Positions 1 through 7,516 of a stretch of DNA of 27,112 bases are shown piece by piece. The position numbers were made by a program, and so were the translations under genes. The DNA comes from Mailhella sp. (GTDB taxonomy: Bacteria; Desulfobacterota; Desulfovibrionia; Desulfovibrionales; Desulfovibrionaceae): contig JAHHTE010000010.1 of the NCBI GenBank assembly GCA_020024815.1, positions 1 to 27,112 on the forward strand, written 5' to 3'. Below the pieces are notes generated by a model, which was not told where the DNA came from, ran no database searches, and saw only the letters and a program-made list of their open reading frames with translations. Position 1 is the first letter of the stretch. Every line of letters begins with the position of its first letter.

Positions 1-459
1 CTTTGCCCGCTCCAAAGAATGTCGCTTTTATTCTCATAAATCATAAGTAAAGGCTATTTATTTGGGTTTGTACGGTAGCTGTTAGCGAAGAATGAGCCTT
101 ACAGATAGCGACAGTGGTTTATGTAAGTTAATTTTGCATTACTAATTGCTGTCTTTATTCGTAGCTTCCTACGTCGCAACGACTAAAGCGGGGGTGAGAA
201 CCGCTACCCAAAGGGCGACGAAGTCGTTTCCTTTATACCGAGTTTACGAGGTTTAGGGAAATAGACAGCAACGCTAGGGGGGCTTGCCCCCCCGTTAGCT
301 TACCACCCTGCTCAGATCTAAGGGGTGATGCCCCTTATTAAATATTTCGGGTTTAGGGGTGAAACCCTTTATAATACCTAATACTATGGAATAGTATAAT
401 AAAAAGGATAATATCTTTATAACCATTTTAGGGGAGGTATTCCCCTTATTATTTAAAAT
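1..459. other. GC-richer, hairpin-dense region without a gene
   Basis: No convincing reading frame is present, and the base composition is visibly richer in G and C than the genes around it. Short inverted repeats recur. GTCG-CAA-CGAC is at 173-183 and CGAC-GAA-GTCG at 216-226. TTGCTGTCT (146-154) is inverted as AGACAGCAA (263-271). A G6-CTTG-C6 hairpin sits at 277-292 with flanking GCTA/TAGC. AAGGGG-TGATG-CCCCTT is at 320-336, GGGTTT/AAACCC at 349-367 and AGGGGA-GGTAT-TCCCCT at 430-446. The 320 and 430 hairpins are both followed by CTTATTA and look like related copies. It may be a decayed mobile or repeat element, or a structured RNA. I cannot tell which. Confidence 0.5.
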
Positions 460-489
460 AAAAAAAGCCTTATCAAATTGATAAGGCTT
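460..489 (-). terminator. Rho-independent terminator of gcvH
   Basis: Read on the minus strand, a perfect 10-bp stem (AAGCCTTATC against GATAAGGCTT, 465-474 with 480-489) is followed by a run of U encoded by the A-tract at 460-466. It lies about 20 bases beyond the gcvH stop codon. Confidence 0.9.
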
Positions 490-511
490 ATAAATTTGCT
501 TTATGTAAAAC

Positions 512-910
512 TTATTTGTTTAAGAAAGCACGGTATGCATCAGCAGTTAAAAGACCGTCGATGTCAGCTTCATTAGCAACTTTAGCACGAACGATCCAAC
601 CTTTTCCGTAGCATTCTTCGTTGATAGTAGCAGAAGCATCATTTAATACTTCGTTTACTTCAATAATTTCAGCTTTTACAGGAGTAAAGAGTTTGTTAAC
701 AGATTTGATAGATTCAACTTCACCGAAAGGTACACCAGCATCAAAGCTATCGCCAACTGAAGGAAGTTCAACGAACATAACTTCACCTAATTGGTCTTGA
801 GCGAAATCACTAATACCTAAGAGGTAGCTGTCTCCGTCTTTTTTAATCCAAACGTGTTCGTCAGTGTAACGGCGATCGTCTAATAATACGATTTGATCAA
901 GTGTTTTCAT
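512..910 (-). CDS. gcvH: Glycine cleavage system H protein
   Basis: GcvH is the lipoyl-carrying shuttle protein of the glycine cleavage complex. It takes the aminomethyl group from the P protein (glycine decarboxylase) and presents it to the T protein. The 132-residue product has the usual family length and the lipoylation motif ESIKSVNK, which places the lipoyl-lysine at K69. The start has a good ribosome binding site, AAGGAG, eight bases upstream. No gcvT, gcvP or lipoate gene is adjacent, so this is an isolated gcvH. A stand-alone H protein can also serve as a lipoyl relay in other pathways, but nothing here decides that. It lies downstream of the sensor kinase on the same strand, has its own candidate promoter and ends in a strong terminator. 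Confidence 0.96.
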   Translation of the reverse strand: MKTLDQIVLLDDRRYTDEHVWIKKDGDSYLLGISDFAQDQLGEVMFVELPSVGDSFDAGVPFGEVESIKSVNKLFTPVKAEIIEVNEVLNDASATINEECYGKGWIVRAKVANEADIDGLLTADAYRAFLNK

Positions 911-932
911 TATAGAAACTCCTTTTATGATA

Positions 933-975
933 TTTGGTGCAAAGCACTAAATTTATTTTGCCTAAAAATAAATTT
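933..975 (-). promoter_or_regulatory. Two overlapping hairpins in the gcvH leader
   Basis: An 11-bp perfect inverted repeat (AAATTTATTTT at 949-959 with AAAATAAATTT at 965-975) is followed, towards the gene, by an 8-bp stem with one wobble around GTGC-AAA-GCAC (933-951). The two share 949-951, so their outer pairs compete. I do not recognise this as a known riboswitch. Confidence 0.4.
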
Positions 976-984
976 CACAAAATG

Positions 985-1013
985 AATTTAGCCTAAGAAA
1001 ATTGCTTTGTCTA
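985..1013 (-). promoter_or_regulatory. Candidate sigma-70 promoter of gcvH
   Basis: On the minus strand TAGACA (1008-1013) and TAAATT (985-990) are separated by 17 bases, about 75 bases upstream of the gcvH start. The -35 matches consensus at five of six positions, the -10 at four of six. Confidence 0.45.
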
Positions 1014-1042
1014 GTATTTTAAGAAAATAATTCATAATAGAA

Positions 1043-4000
1043 TTATTGTAAAATTCCTAATTTTTCTAAAGTATTTTTTATATTTTCTGCTGTAATTGGT
1101 TTTGCAATGTGATCATTCATACCAGCGTTCAGGCTATTATGAATATCTTCAGTAAAAGCATTTGCTGTCATTGCAATAATAGGGATAGATTTTGCATTAG
1201 GGTGGTTTGATTGTCTTATGGCTTTTGTAGCATCATAACCATTCATAACAGGCATTTGAATATCCATAAAGATTAAATCAAATTCATTTTCTTGACTTTG
1301 TTCAAATAATTCAAGTCCACATTTACCATTTGGGGCAGCAATAATTTTTGCTCCCATTTTTTGTAATAATTTTGTAGCAACAAGTGTATTTACAGGGTGG
1401 TCTTCCACAAGTAAAATATTACGATCAGTTAAATTAATATCTGCTATTTTAATTTGACTGCATTTATTTGTTTGTTCAGCATGTTGAGATTTTTCAAAAC
1501 TAATATGTAATGTAAAAAGTGTACCTTTTCCTTGTTCACTTTCAATATTAATAGCTCCATCTTGTAATTCTACAAGAGCTTTAACAATGGCAAGTCCAAG
1601 TCCTGTTCCTTCAATGTTTTTAATTGTTTCATTTTGTTCTCTTTGAAAAGGTTCAAAGATTTTGGGAAGTAATTCTTTAGAAATGCCCATACCAGTATCT
1701 TGAATTTCAAATCGGAAAAACACTTGATTTTTTTTGCGTGTATCTTCTTGGAATACACGGAAAAAGATTTTTCCTTTTTTAGGAGTAAATTTTAATGCAT
1801 TTCCCAATAAGTTATTTAAAATTCTTTTTAAACAGCTTATATCACCAATAATGTGTTCATCTTGAATATTTTGTATTTCAAAAATAAATTCTTGTTGTTT
1901 TTGAATAACTATTCCTTTAAAGGCATTGGCAATATTTGAACATTCTGTTGTAATTGAAAATGGTTCTTTTGATAAGGTAATATTGCCACTTTCTAAACGG
2001 GACATTTCAAGAATATCATTAATAAGAGAAAGTAAATGTTCTGAACTTGATTTAATAACAGTTAAACTTTCGGAAATTTGTTCTTGGTTTTCTCTATCCT
2101 CAAGAGCAAGATTTGCCATACCAATAATGGCATTCATAGGAGTTCGTATATCGTGGCTCATGGAAGCAAGAAAAGAATTTTTTGCTTTATTTGCTTGTTG
2201 AGCAAGTATGAGCGATTTACGCAACATATCTGTTCTTTCTTCTTCTATTTTTTGGATAGCTGTAATATCTGCTGTACTTACACAAAATGTCGTTGTGTTT
2301 TCATCAAATAGGAAAATGCGTGAACGTTTATAGCTAATATCATTATCACGTTTAACTCGAAAGAAAATATCAAAAAAACTTTCATTACTACAACGTTCTA
2401 TAATATTTTCAATGCTAATAGCTTTTTTATAATTTTCTCTATCTTCTTCAAGAATAAAGTGATCAAGGGCAAATAATACATCACTATTAAAATTACCAGA
2501 AAGTGCCTCTTTTGGCAGAACTGATTTTATTTCTTCACTTTCAAAGTATAAATATTTTCCTGTTTTGTAATTTATTCTAGCAATACTATCAAAATGTTGA
2601 TCTGTAATAAGATTAAAAAATGTATCGTAAATATATTCTTTTGTAATATCTTGGATTTTTATTTTTGCATAAACTTCTAAGGTAGTAGGATTTTTCATTA
2701 ATTCAATATTAATTTGACCCCAAATACTTTCATTTTGTTCTGTTTCAACAGTAAGAAAAACTTTATATTCATCTTTTGCAGAATGTAATAATTGATCAAG
2801 AAAATTTATTGTTAATGTTTCTTGAATAAGATCTTGATGTTTTTTACTAGGACAAAATTTAATTAATTGAGAAGACAATGTATCTAGATCAACAATAGAA
2901 TTGCGTATTGTTGCAAATTTTGATTTTAATCGTGTGATTTTATGTTCATTAAAACTATAAATAAAGCTTAAAAGTGTTGTACTTTCTTCTGCTTCAAGAA
3001 GTTTTAATTCTTTAATATAATGTTCTTCTGCTTTTTTTTGCGTATCAATATTAATAGATGTGCCAATTACAGACATTGGAAATCCATAATTATCTAATGC
3101 CACAGAAAAAACAAGTTGATGCCATGTGAATTCGTTATTATGTTTATTTTTAAAACGAATTTCAGCATTAATAAGTGTATCACCTCGTGCAATACGATTA
3201 AAAATTCTTTTAAAATATTCAATATCATCAGGGTGAATAAGGTTTCTTTCAAAAAAACATTCCGGAGTATTTGGAAAAACAGTATCAGTAAAAAAGCAAA
3301 ATTCAGGATTATTTTCTATACTTAAAACTCGTGTTTCAAGGTCATAATTTAAAATAGAAACACCTGTTTGAGCTGTTGCCACAGAAAAACGTTTTTCTAA
3401 TTGTTTAAGTTCATTAATATTTTCACTTGTTCCAATGGCAATAATATTATTGTTTTGTGTAATTGCTGTATATCGAATTTTACGCCATTCTTCTTCGCCT
3501 TTATTATTAATAATTTTTACATTTGCACTTACTTCTGTTTGTCCATAAATAATAGACTCGTGAAGATTAATAAGATCTTTTTGGGAAGTAGGAGCTATGT
3601 TTAAAAAACGAATAAGCATTTCTGTAAAATTGTTATACGTTTGTTTTTGGTTTGTTGGACTTATGATATTAACAGTTCCTTTATCATAAAAAGGATGATA
3701 TTCCCAAAAAGTCATACCCGTTTGATTTAACGCTGTTGTTACAAGTTTTAATTCATTATCTGTATTATTGTATTCTAATTCTGGGGATAATATATTATCA
3801 TTATTAGCTATTTTTTCAATATTATAATAGATTGAATGAATTTTGTTTTCAGTTAAAGAAAAAATACAAGTTGCTTTATTACTTGTATGAGGAAAAAGTA
3901 TTTCTAAAAGAATAGAACTATGTATTGAGTCTAAAAAAAGAATTTTAATATCTTCGTAAGAAAAAGAATGAATAAAAAATATATTTTGTTCTTTACAAAA

Positions 4001-4189
4001 TATCTCTAGTTCTTGTGCATTTTGAAGTGTATATGTTTTATTCTTTGTGTTAATAGTTAAATTTTTTTGACATAAGGAAAAAGCTTCTTCCATTGCATTT
4101 TTTTTTAATATTAAATCTGTAAATGATACTACAATATCAGAATGATATTGTTCTTTTTCTAAAGTGTTCATGCCCCTTTCACCCATCAC
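1043..4189 (-). CDS. Soluble hybrid sensor histidine kinase with PAS domains and receiver
   Basis: This is a multi-domain hybrid two-component kinase of up to 1,048 residues. After an unassigned N-terminal region (1-140) come PAS-like segments at about 148-262 and 268-388, more divergent sensory sequence, and another PAS-like segment at about 540-650. Then come HisKA with phospho-acceptor H679 in MSHDIRTP, a HATPase domain (N box near 792, DTGMGIS near 831, GTGLGLAIV near 861) and a C-terminal receiver with phospho-acceptor D976 in FMDIQMPVMNG. There is no HPt domain. No membrane segment is visible, so it probably senses a cytoplasmic signal. The first codon is GTG at 4189. ATG at 4186 and ATG at 4171, the last preceded by AAAGGGG, are alternative starts. 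No response regulator gene is adjacent, so phosphotransfer partners must lie elsewhere. Confidence 0.93.
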   Translation of the reverse strand: MMGERGMNTLEKEQYHSDIVVSFTDLILKKNAMEEAFSLCQKNLTINTKNKTYTLQNAQELEIFCKEQNIFFIHSFSYEDIKILFLDSIHSSILLEILFPHTSNKATCIFSLTENKIHSIYYNIEKIANNDNILSPELEYNNTDNELKLVTTALNQTGMTFWEYHPFYDKGTVNIISPTNQKQTYNNFTEMLIRFLNIAPTSQKDLINLHESIIYGQTEVSANVKIINNKGEEEWRKIRYTAITQNNNIIAIGTSENINELKQLEKRFSVATAQTGVSILNYDLETRVLSIENNPEFCFFTDTVFPNTPECFFERNLIHPDDIEYFKRIFNRIARGDTLINAEIRFKNKHNNEFTWHQLVFSVALDNYGFPMSVIGTSINIDTQKKAEEHYIKELKLLEAEESTTLLSFIYSFNEHKITRLKSKFATIRNSIVDLDTLSSQLIKFCPSKKHQDLIQETLTINFLDQLLHSAKDEYKVFLTVETEQNESIWGQINIELMKNPTTLEVYAKIKIQDITKEYIYDTFFNLITDQHFDSIARINYKTGKYLYFESEEIKSVLPKEALSGNFNSDVLFALDHFILEEDRENYKKAISIENIIERCSNESFFDIFFRVKRDNDISYKRSRIFLFDENTTTFCVSTADITAIQKIEEERTDMLRKSLILAQQANKAKNSFLASMSHDIRTPMNAIIGMANLALEDRENQEQISESLTVIKSSSEHLLSLINDILEMSRLESGNITLSKEPFSITTECSNIANAFKGIVIQKQQEFIFEIQNIQDEHIIGDISCLKRILNNLLGNALKFTPKKGKIFFRVFQEDTRKKNQVFFRFEIQDTGMGISKELLPKIFEPFQREQNETIKNIEGTGLGLAIVKALVELQDGAINIESEQGKGTLFTLHISFEKSQHAEQTNKCSQIKIADINLTDRNILLVEDHPVNTLVATKLLQKMGAKIIAAPNGKCGLELFEQSQENEFDLIFMDIQMPVMNGYDATKAIRQSNHPNAKSIPIIAMTANAFTEDIHNSLNAGMNDHIAKPITAENIKNTLEKLGILQ

Positions 4190-4225
4190 TTTAAATTCTC
4201 TATAAAATGTTTTGCATATTTGCTA

Positions 4226-4255
4226 AGTATACGGTATAAAATAAAAAAATGTCAA
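4226..4255 (-). promoter_or_regulatory. Sigma-70 promoter of the hybrid kinase gene
   Basis: The minus strand reads TTGACA (4250-4255), 18 bases, TATACT (4226-4231), giving a leader of about 30 bases before the kinase start. The -35 is a perfect match and the -10 matches five of six. Confidence 0.75.
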
Positions 4256-4351
4256 TAAAATTAATAGTTCTTTCTTTTGAAAATATATAATGGTTATAGT
4301 GTATTATGGATAAGTAAAAATAAAAATAAAAATAAAAATTAAAAAAAATGC

Positions 4352-4380
4352 TTGACAGTTTGAGGGGAAATCCGTATAAC
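4352..4380 (+). promoter_or_regulatory. Strong sigma-70 promoter of tRNA-Arg
   Basis: TTGACA (4352-4357) and TATAAC (4375-4380) are separated by exactly 17 bases and lie 14 bases before the mature 5' end of the tRNA. The GC-rich bases just after the -10 are modest, so this is not an obvious stringent discriminator. Confidence 0.9.
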
Positions 4381-4394
4381 TCATTTCATCAAGT

Positions 4395-4471
4395 GCGCTT
4401 GTGGCTCAGCTGGATAGAGCAACAGGCTACGAACCTGTAGGTCGGGCGTTCGAATCGCTCCAGGCGCGCCA
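4395..4471 (+). tRNA. tRNA-Arg, anticodon ACG
   Basis: The 77-base gene folds as a full cloverleaf. The seven-pair acceptor stem is GCGCTTG with CAGGCGC, including one G-U pair. The D arm contains GGCTCAGCTGGATAGAG, the anticodon stem ACAGG/CCTGT encloses CTACGAA, the T loop is GTTCGAATC, and CCA is encoded. Anticodon ACG reads arginine CGN codons after A34-to-inosine editing by TadA. It stands alone between two protein genes with its own promoter and terminator. Confidence 0.97.
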
Positions 4472-4479
4472 TAAATTTC

Positions 4480-4512
4480 AAAGGTTATGAATTTATTTCA
4501 TAACCTTTTTTT
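4480..4512 (+). terminator. Rho-independent terminator of tRNA-Arg
   Basis: An 11-bp stem, AAAGGTTATGA with TCATAACCTTT, encloses a 7-base AT loop and is followed by a run of T. It begins nine bases after the tRNA CCA end. Confidence 0.9.
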
Positions 4513-4540
4513 ATGTTTTTTTATAGTGTTAGTATAATAA

Positions 4541-4568
4541 AAAGCCATGTTTTAATAAACATGGCTTT
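4541..4568 (-). terminator. Terminator of the sulfatase-family gene
   Basis: A perfect 12-bp stem (AAAGCCATGTTT with AAACATGGCTTT) with a TAAT loop lies about ten bases past the stop codon of the minus-strand gene. T-rich sequence follows it on both strands, so it could also act as a backstop for tRNA-Arg transcripts. Confidence 0.85.
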
Positions 4569-4578
4569 TGTTTTTATA

Positions 4579-6474
4579 TTATTTTTTTTGCTCTATTTCG
4601 TATTCTTTTAGTAAATTTTGTGTGAATAAATCATAAGCAGTTTGGTAATAGGCAATTGTTTTTTCAATATCTTTTTGTTTTTGTTCTTCTGTTGCGTTTG
4701 GATTTAGTTTTAGTGTTTCAACTCCATTATTAGGTGAAAGAATAGTTAAATAATTAGGTGTTTCTAACCCTAATAATTGATAGGTTGAAACAAAAGCTCG
4801 TTCATTTTCTTTGGTCATTGTAAGAATATTTTTTCCAAAAAATGAAGATGGATAATCAATTCCCATAAGAGCTAAAAGTGTTGGTGCAATATCAATTTGA
4901 TTGCATAAAAAATCAATTTGTTGTGGTTTTACAAGTTTTGGGGCATAAATCATACTCATAATACCGTATGCCTCATGAGGAATACTATTTTTACCTGCAA
5001 CAGAAGAAGGGTGATCAGCTATAAAGATAAAAATAGTATTGTCAAACCATGCTTTTGTTTTTGCTTCTTTTATAAATTCACCAATACTATGGTCTGTGTA
5101 ACGAACAGCAGCTTCACGAGTTCCTTGTGGTAAATCAATGGTATTTTCTGGAAAAGTAAAAGGTCTATGATTTGATGTTGTTAGGATAACTTGCATAAAA
5201 GGTATTTTTTTTGCAAAGTTTTCATCTGCTAAACGAATACTTTCTTTATAAGCGTCACCATCGCATTGTCCCCAAGCATTGGAAAATGTTTTATTTTTAC
5301 TATCAAATTCAAGTTTATCGTGAATATCAAATCCAATGCCAGAAAAGAAATCATTCATATTATCAAAAAAACCAATTCCACCATAGATAAAATCAAGGTC
5401 ATAGCCTTGTTTTTTAAGAGGAGTGGAAAGATTATAAAGATTTTCATTATCATTACGACGTACAATAGAATTTCCTGGAGTTGGGGGAATAGAAAGCATA
5501 ATAGCTTCAAGTCCACGCACAGTACGCGTTCCAGTTGATTTCATATTAGTAAAATAAAGGCTTTGCTTAGCAAGGTTATTGAGATTTATCATTTGGTTTT
5601 GGTATTTGTAATTACCTAGACTTTCAATGATAACTAAAATTACATTGGGTTTTGTGGAAATAGGGGTATTTGTGATTTGTCTATAATTAGTATTTTGAAT
5701 AGGATTTGTAATTGCAAGGTCATTTTGGAGTGTAGCAAATGCCTTATTTGTATCAATGGTTTTGTAAAATTTTCGATAATCTAATTCATTATGTAAAAAT
5801 GCAGAAAAAAGTTGATATACACCATTATCAGCAAATTCTATCCAATATCTATTATTACCATTAGAAATAGGAGAAAAAATAAAATAACTAGCACCAGCAA
5901 CAAGACAATAACAGACAATATGAGCAAAGCGTTTCCAAAGAGATGTCTTGTTAGTAAGAGTTATTGTATGTAATTTATTTTGTAATTTTTTCCATGTAAG
6001 AAAACTAATGAAGAGAGCAAGCACAAAGACAGTAGAAAGCAAACCAACTAATGGATATGATTCAATAATATTTTGTATTACTTCTGTTGTGTATACGAGA
6101 TAATCTACTGCAATAAAATTAAAACGAGAGCTAAATTCGTCCCAGAAAAAATATTCTGAAAAACTTGAAAAAATAAAGATAAGTGAAAAACAAAAAAGAA
6201 TAAGAAAACTATAAAATTTACCTAATTTGGAATAAAAAAAGCTATCTTTAGGTAGAAAAATTAAGAAAAAAGGAAGAATTAGGATAAAAAGTAAGGCAAA
6301 AATATCATTAATTGTCCCAATTCCTAAACCGAGAAAAAAATGCACAGAAAAAGGCAAATTTTTTGGAAAAAAGAAAGGTAACCCTAATCGAAAAAGAAAA
6401 TTAAAAAAAAGAAATATTAATGAAAGATAAAAAAGAAATGTAAAACGAAAGTAAGTAAAAGAAGAGTTATTCAT
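4579..6474 (-). CDS. LtaS/OpgB-like membrane phosphoglycerol or phosphoethanolamine transferase
   Basis: The 631-residue protein has five likely N-terminal transmembrane helices (about 11-30, 46-76, 86-107, 140-160 and 185-202). An extracytoplasmic alkaline-phosphatase/sulfatase-fold domain follows from about 275. Family metal and catalytic residues are recognisable: E284 in VIIES, T318 in STGTRTVRG as the candidate nucleophile, H436 in TTSNHRPF, and D487-H488 in IADHPS. This is the LtaS architecture. In Gram-negative bacteria such proteins usually transfer phosphoglycerol or phosphoethanolamine to periplasmic glucans or envelope glycolipids, so lipoteichoic acid synthesis is unlikely. The exact substrate cannot be read from sequence. 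AAAGGA six bases before the ATG fixes the start. The neighbouring PAP2 phosphatase and GmhB-like gene also suggest envelope chemistry. Confidence 0.88.
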   Translation of the reverse strand: MNNSSFTYFRFTFLFYLSLIFLFFNFLFRLGLPFFFPKNLPFSVHFFLGLGIGTINDIFALLFILILPFFLIFLPKDSFFYSKLGKFYSFLILFCFSLIFIFSSFSEYFFWDEFSSRFNFIAVDYLVYTTEVIQNIIESYPLVGLLSTVFVLALFISFLTWKKLQNKLHTITLTNKTSLWKRFAHIVCYCLVAGASYFIFSPISNGNNRYWIEFADNGVYQLFSAFLHNELDYRKFYKTIDTNKAFATLQNDLAITNPIQNTNYRQITNTPISTKPNVILVIIESLGNYKYQNQMINLNNLAKQSLYFTNMKSTGTRTVRGLEAIMLSIPPTPGNSIVRRNDNENLYNLSTPLKKQGYDLDFIYGGIGFFDNMNDFFSGIGFDIHDKLEFDSKNKTFSNAWGQCDGDAYKESIRLADENFAKKIPFMQVILTTSNHRPFTFPENTIDLPQGTREAAVRYTDHSIGEFIKEAKTKAWFDNTIFIFIADHPSSVAGKNSIPHEAYGIMSMIYAPKLVKPQQIDFLCNQIDIAPTLLALMGIDYPSSFFGKNILTMTKENERAFVSTYQLLGLETPNYLTILSPNNGVETLKLNPNATEEQKQKDIEKTIAYYQTAYDLFTQNLLKEYEIEQKK

Positions 6475-6492
6475 AAAAAATCCTTTAAGTAT

Positions 6493-6525
6493 AGTATACG
6501 TTCTAAAATAACTTTTTAGTTATTT
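6493..6525 (-). promoter_or_regulatory. Candidate promoter with inverted repeat upstream of the LtaS-like gene
   Basis: A TATACT -10 element (minus strand, 6493-6498) is preceded by a poor -35. That -35 position is covered by an 8-bp inverted repeat, AAATAACT-N4-AGTTATTT (6506-6525). A weak -35 overlapped by a palindrome is what an operator or activator site would look like. Confidence 0.35.
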
Positions 6526-6637
6526 AGAAATACGAATACTATTTTATTTGTTTAGATAAGGATACGTTAGTATATTTTTACACATAGCCATATAATTTTT
6601 TGATTTATACTATAATTATTATAAATTAAAAAAGTTC

Positions 6638-6725
6638 TTGACATAAAAATTAGTAAATCTATGTTATTATATTTTCGATATTCTTTAAGGGAGGTAAGAG
6701 GATTTGTTCCTTTGTAGTTTTTTTA
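6638..6725 (+). promoter_or_regulatory. Orphan forward promoter followed by a Shine-Dalgarno-like sequence
   Basis: TTGACA (6638-6643) is followed after 16 bases by TATGTT (6660-6665), or after 18 bases by TGTTAT. AAGGGAGGT follows at about 6687-6695. No gene of normal length starts there. The only frame in register is a TTG-initiated 22-codon one (6704-6772), which would read M-F-L-C-S-F-F and so on and overlaps the PAP2 3' end. A weak stem (AGGA/TCCT near 6698-6710) followed by seven T could end a very short RNA near 6725. The rest of 6475-6763 shows nothing else. Confidence 0.35.
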
Positions 6726-6763
6726 CAATTATAATCAACAAACTGAATCCACTAGATAAAATT

Positions 6764-7516
6764 TTACTCTAAAAGTTTGGGATATTGCTTTTCAAGTCGC
6801 AAAATTTTTTGAAATTTTTCTATACATAAAATAATAAGAAGATCAATTACCCAGGCTAAACACATAGTACTTAATGTATGTGATAAAAAATGTTCTCCTC
6901 GAACCATTTGGTATCCTCCCATAAGCCAACCGATTGTGAGTCCTATTAAAAGCCCCCATTTTCTTAATGTAGGATAGGGAACAGCAAAAAAAAGCATTAT
7001 TAAAGCAAAACCTCCAGAAGCATGCCCAGCAGGATAGCAAAGACCAGGAACTGGATTATTTTTATTTAGAGGATTTTGTGGTTCAAGTATTCTTTGGTAT
7101 TCATAAGGTCCTCCATAAATACTTACTTCACGAGGACAATAAATATCTGTCATTTTTTTACCCGTACCAATGACAAGAGGAACAAATAAAAGACTTAAAC
7201 ATATTAAAATCATACTTTTTCGCCAAATTTTGAAAAATTTAACAAAAAAAGAAGCAATAAAAATAGCAAGACAAATTCCTCCGAAAATGGCAATTGCTTT
7301 TTTTGCTCCACCATACCAAAGCCATCGGGTTTCCATAAATTCTTCTGCAGTAAGCCACCATTTTTTTGTTTCTGAATTGTACCAAGTATTTTGGATAATT
7401 ACATCAAGATTGGTATAGGTTTCTAAAAGTATAATAAAAATAAGTAGAGCAATACTTGTCCAAAAATATATATGCCAAGTATTCATGGTAAGCATAGGTT
7501 TTTGGGATAATTCCAT
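6764..7516 (-). CDS. PAP2-family membrane lipid phosphatase
   Basis: This 250-residue integral membrane protein has about five or six hydrophobic helices and the three PAP2 motifs. They are K120-K121 through CPR (R129), YPAGHASGG with H165, and RGEHFLSH with R206 and H213. Such enzymes remove phosphate from lipid substrates such as phosphatidylglycerophosphate, undecaprenyl pyrophosphate or lipid A. The C-P-R-E-x3-Y-G-G stretch after motif 1 resembles the lipid A phosphatase-like branch from memory, so that is only a suggestion. A start at 7561 is possible, but ATG at 7516 overlaps the diguanylate cyclase stop codon (TAATG) and has AAAGGA eight bases upstream. It is therefore preferred and implies translational coupling. 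No clear terminator follows. Confidence 0.85.
   Translation of the reverse strand: MELSQKPMLTMNTWHIYFWTSIALLIFIILLETYTNLDVIIQNTWYNSETKKWWLTAEEFMETRWLWYGGAKKAIAIFGGICLAIFIASFFVKFFKIWRKSMILICLSLLFVPLVIGTGKKMTDIYCPREVSIYGGPYEYQRILEPQNPLNKNNPVPGLCYPAGHASGGFALIMLFFAVPYPTLRKWGLLIGLTIGWLMGGYQMVRGEHFLSHTLSTMCLAWVIDLLIILCIEKFQKILRLEKQYPKLLE

Noticed and set aside
911..1042. Glycine riboswitch upstream of gcvH
   Set aside because: The leader is short and AT-rich and lacks the conserved purine-rich aptamer core, so only generic hairpins are reported.
4395..4471. tRNA-Arg as an integration site for a genomic island
   Set aside because: No integrase gene, no repeated 3' tRNA fragment and no change in gene type next to it.
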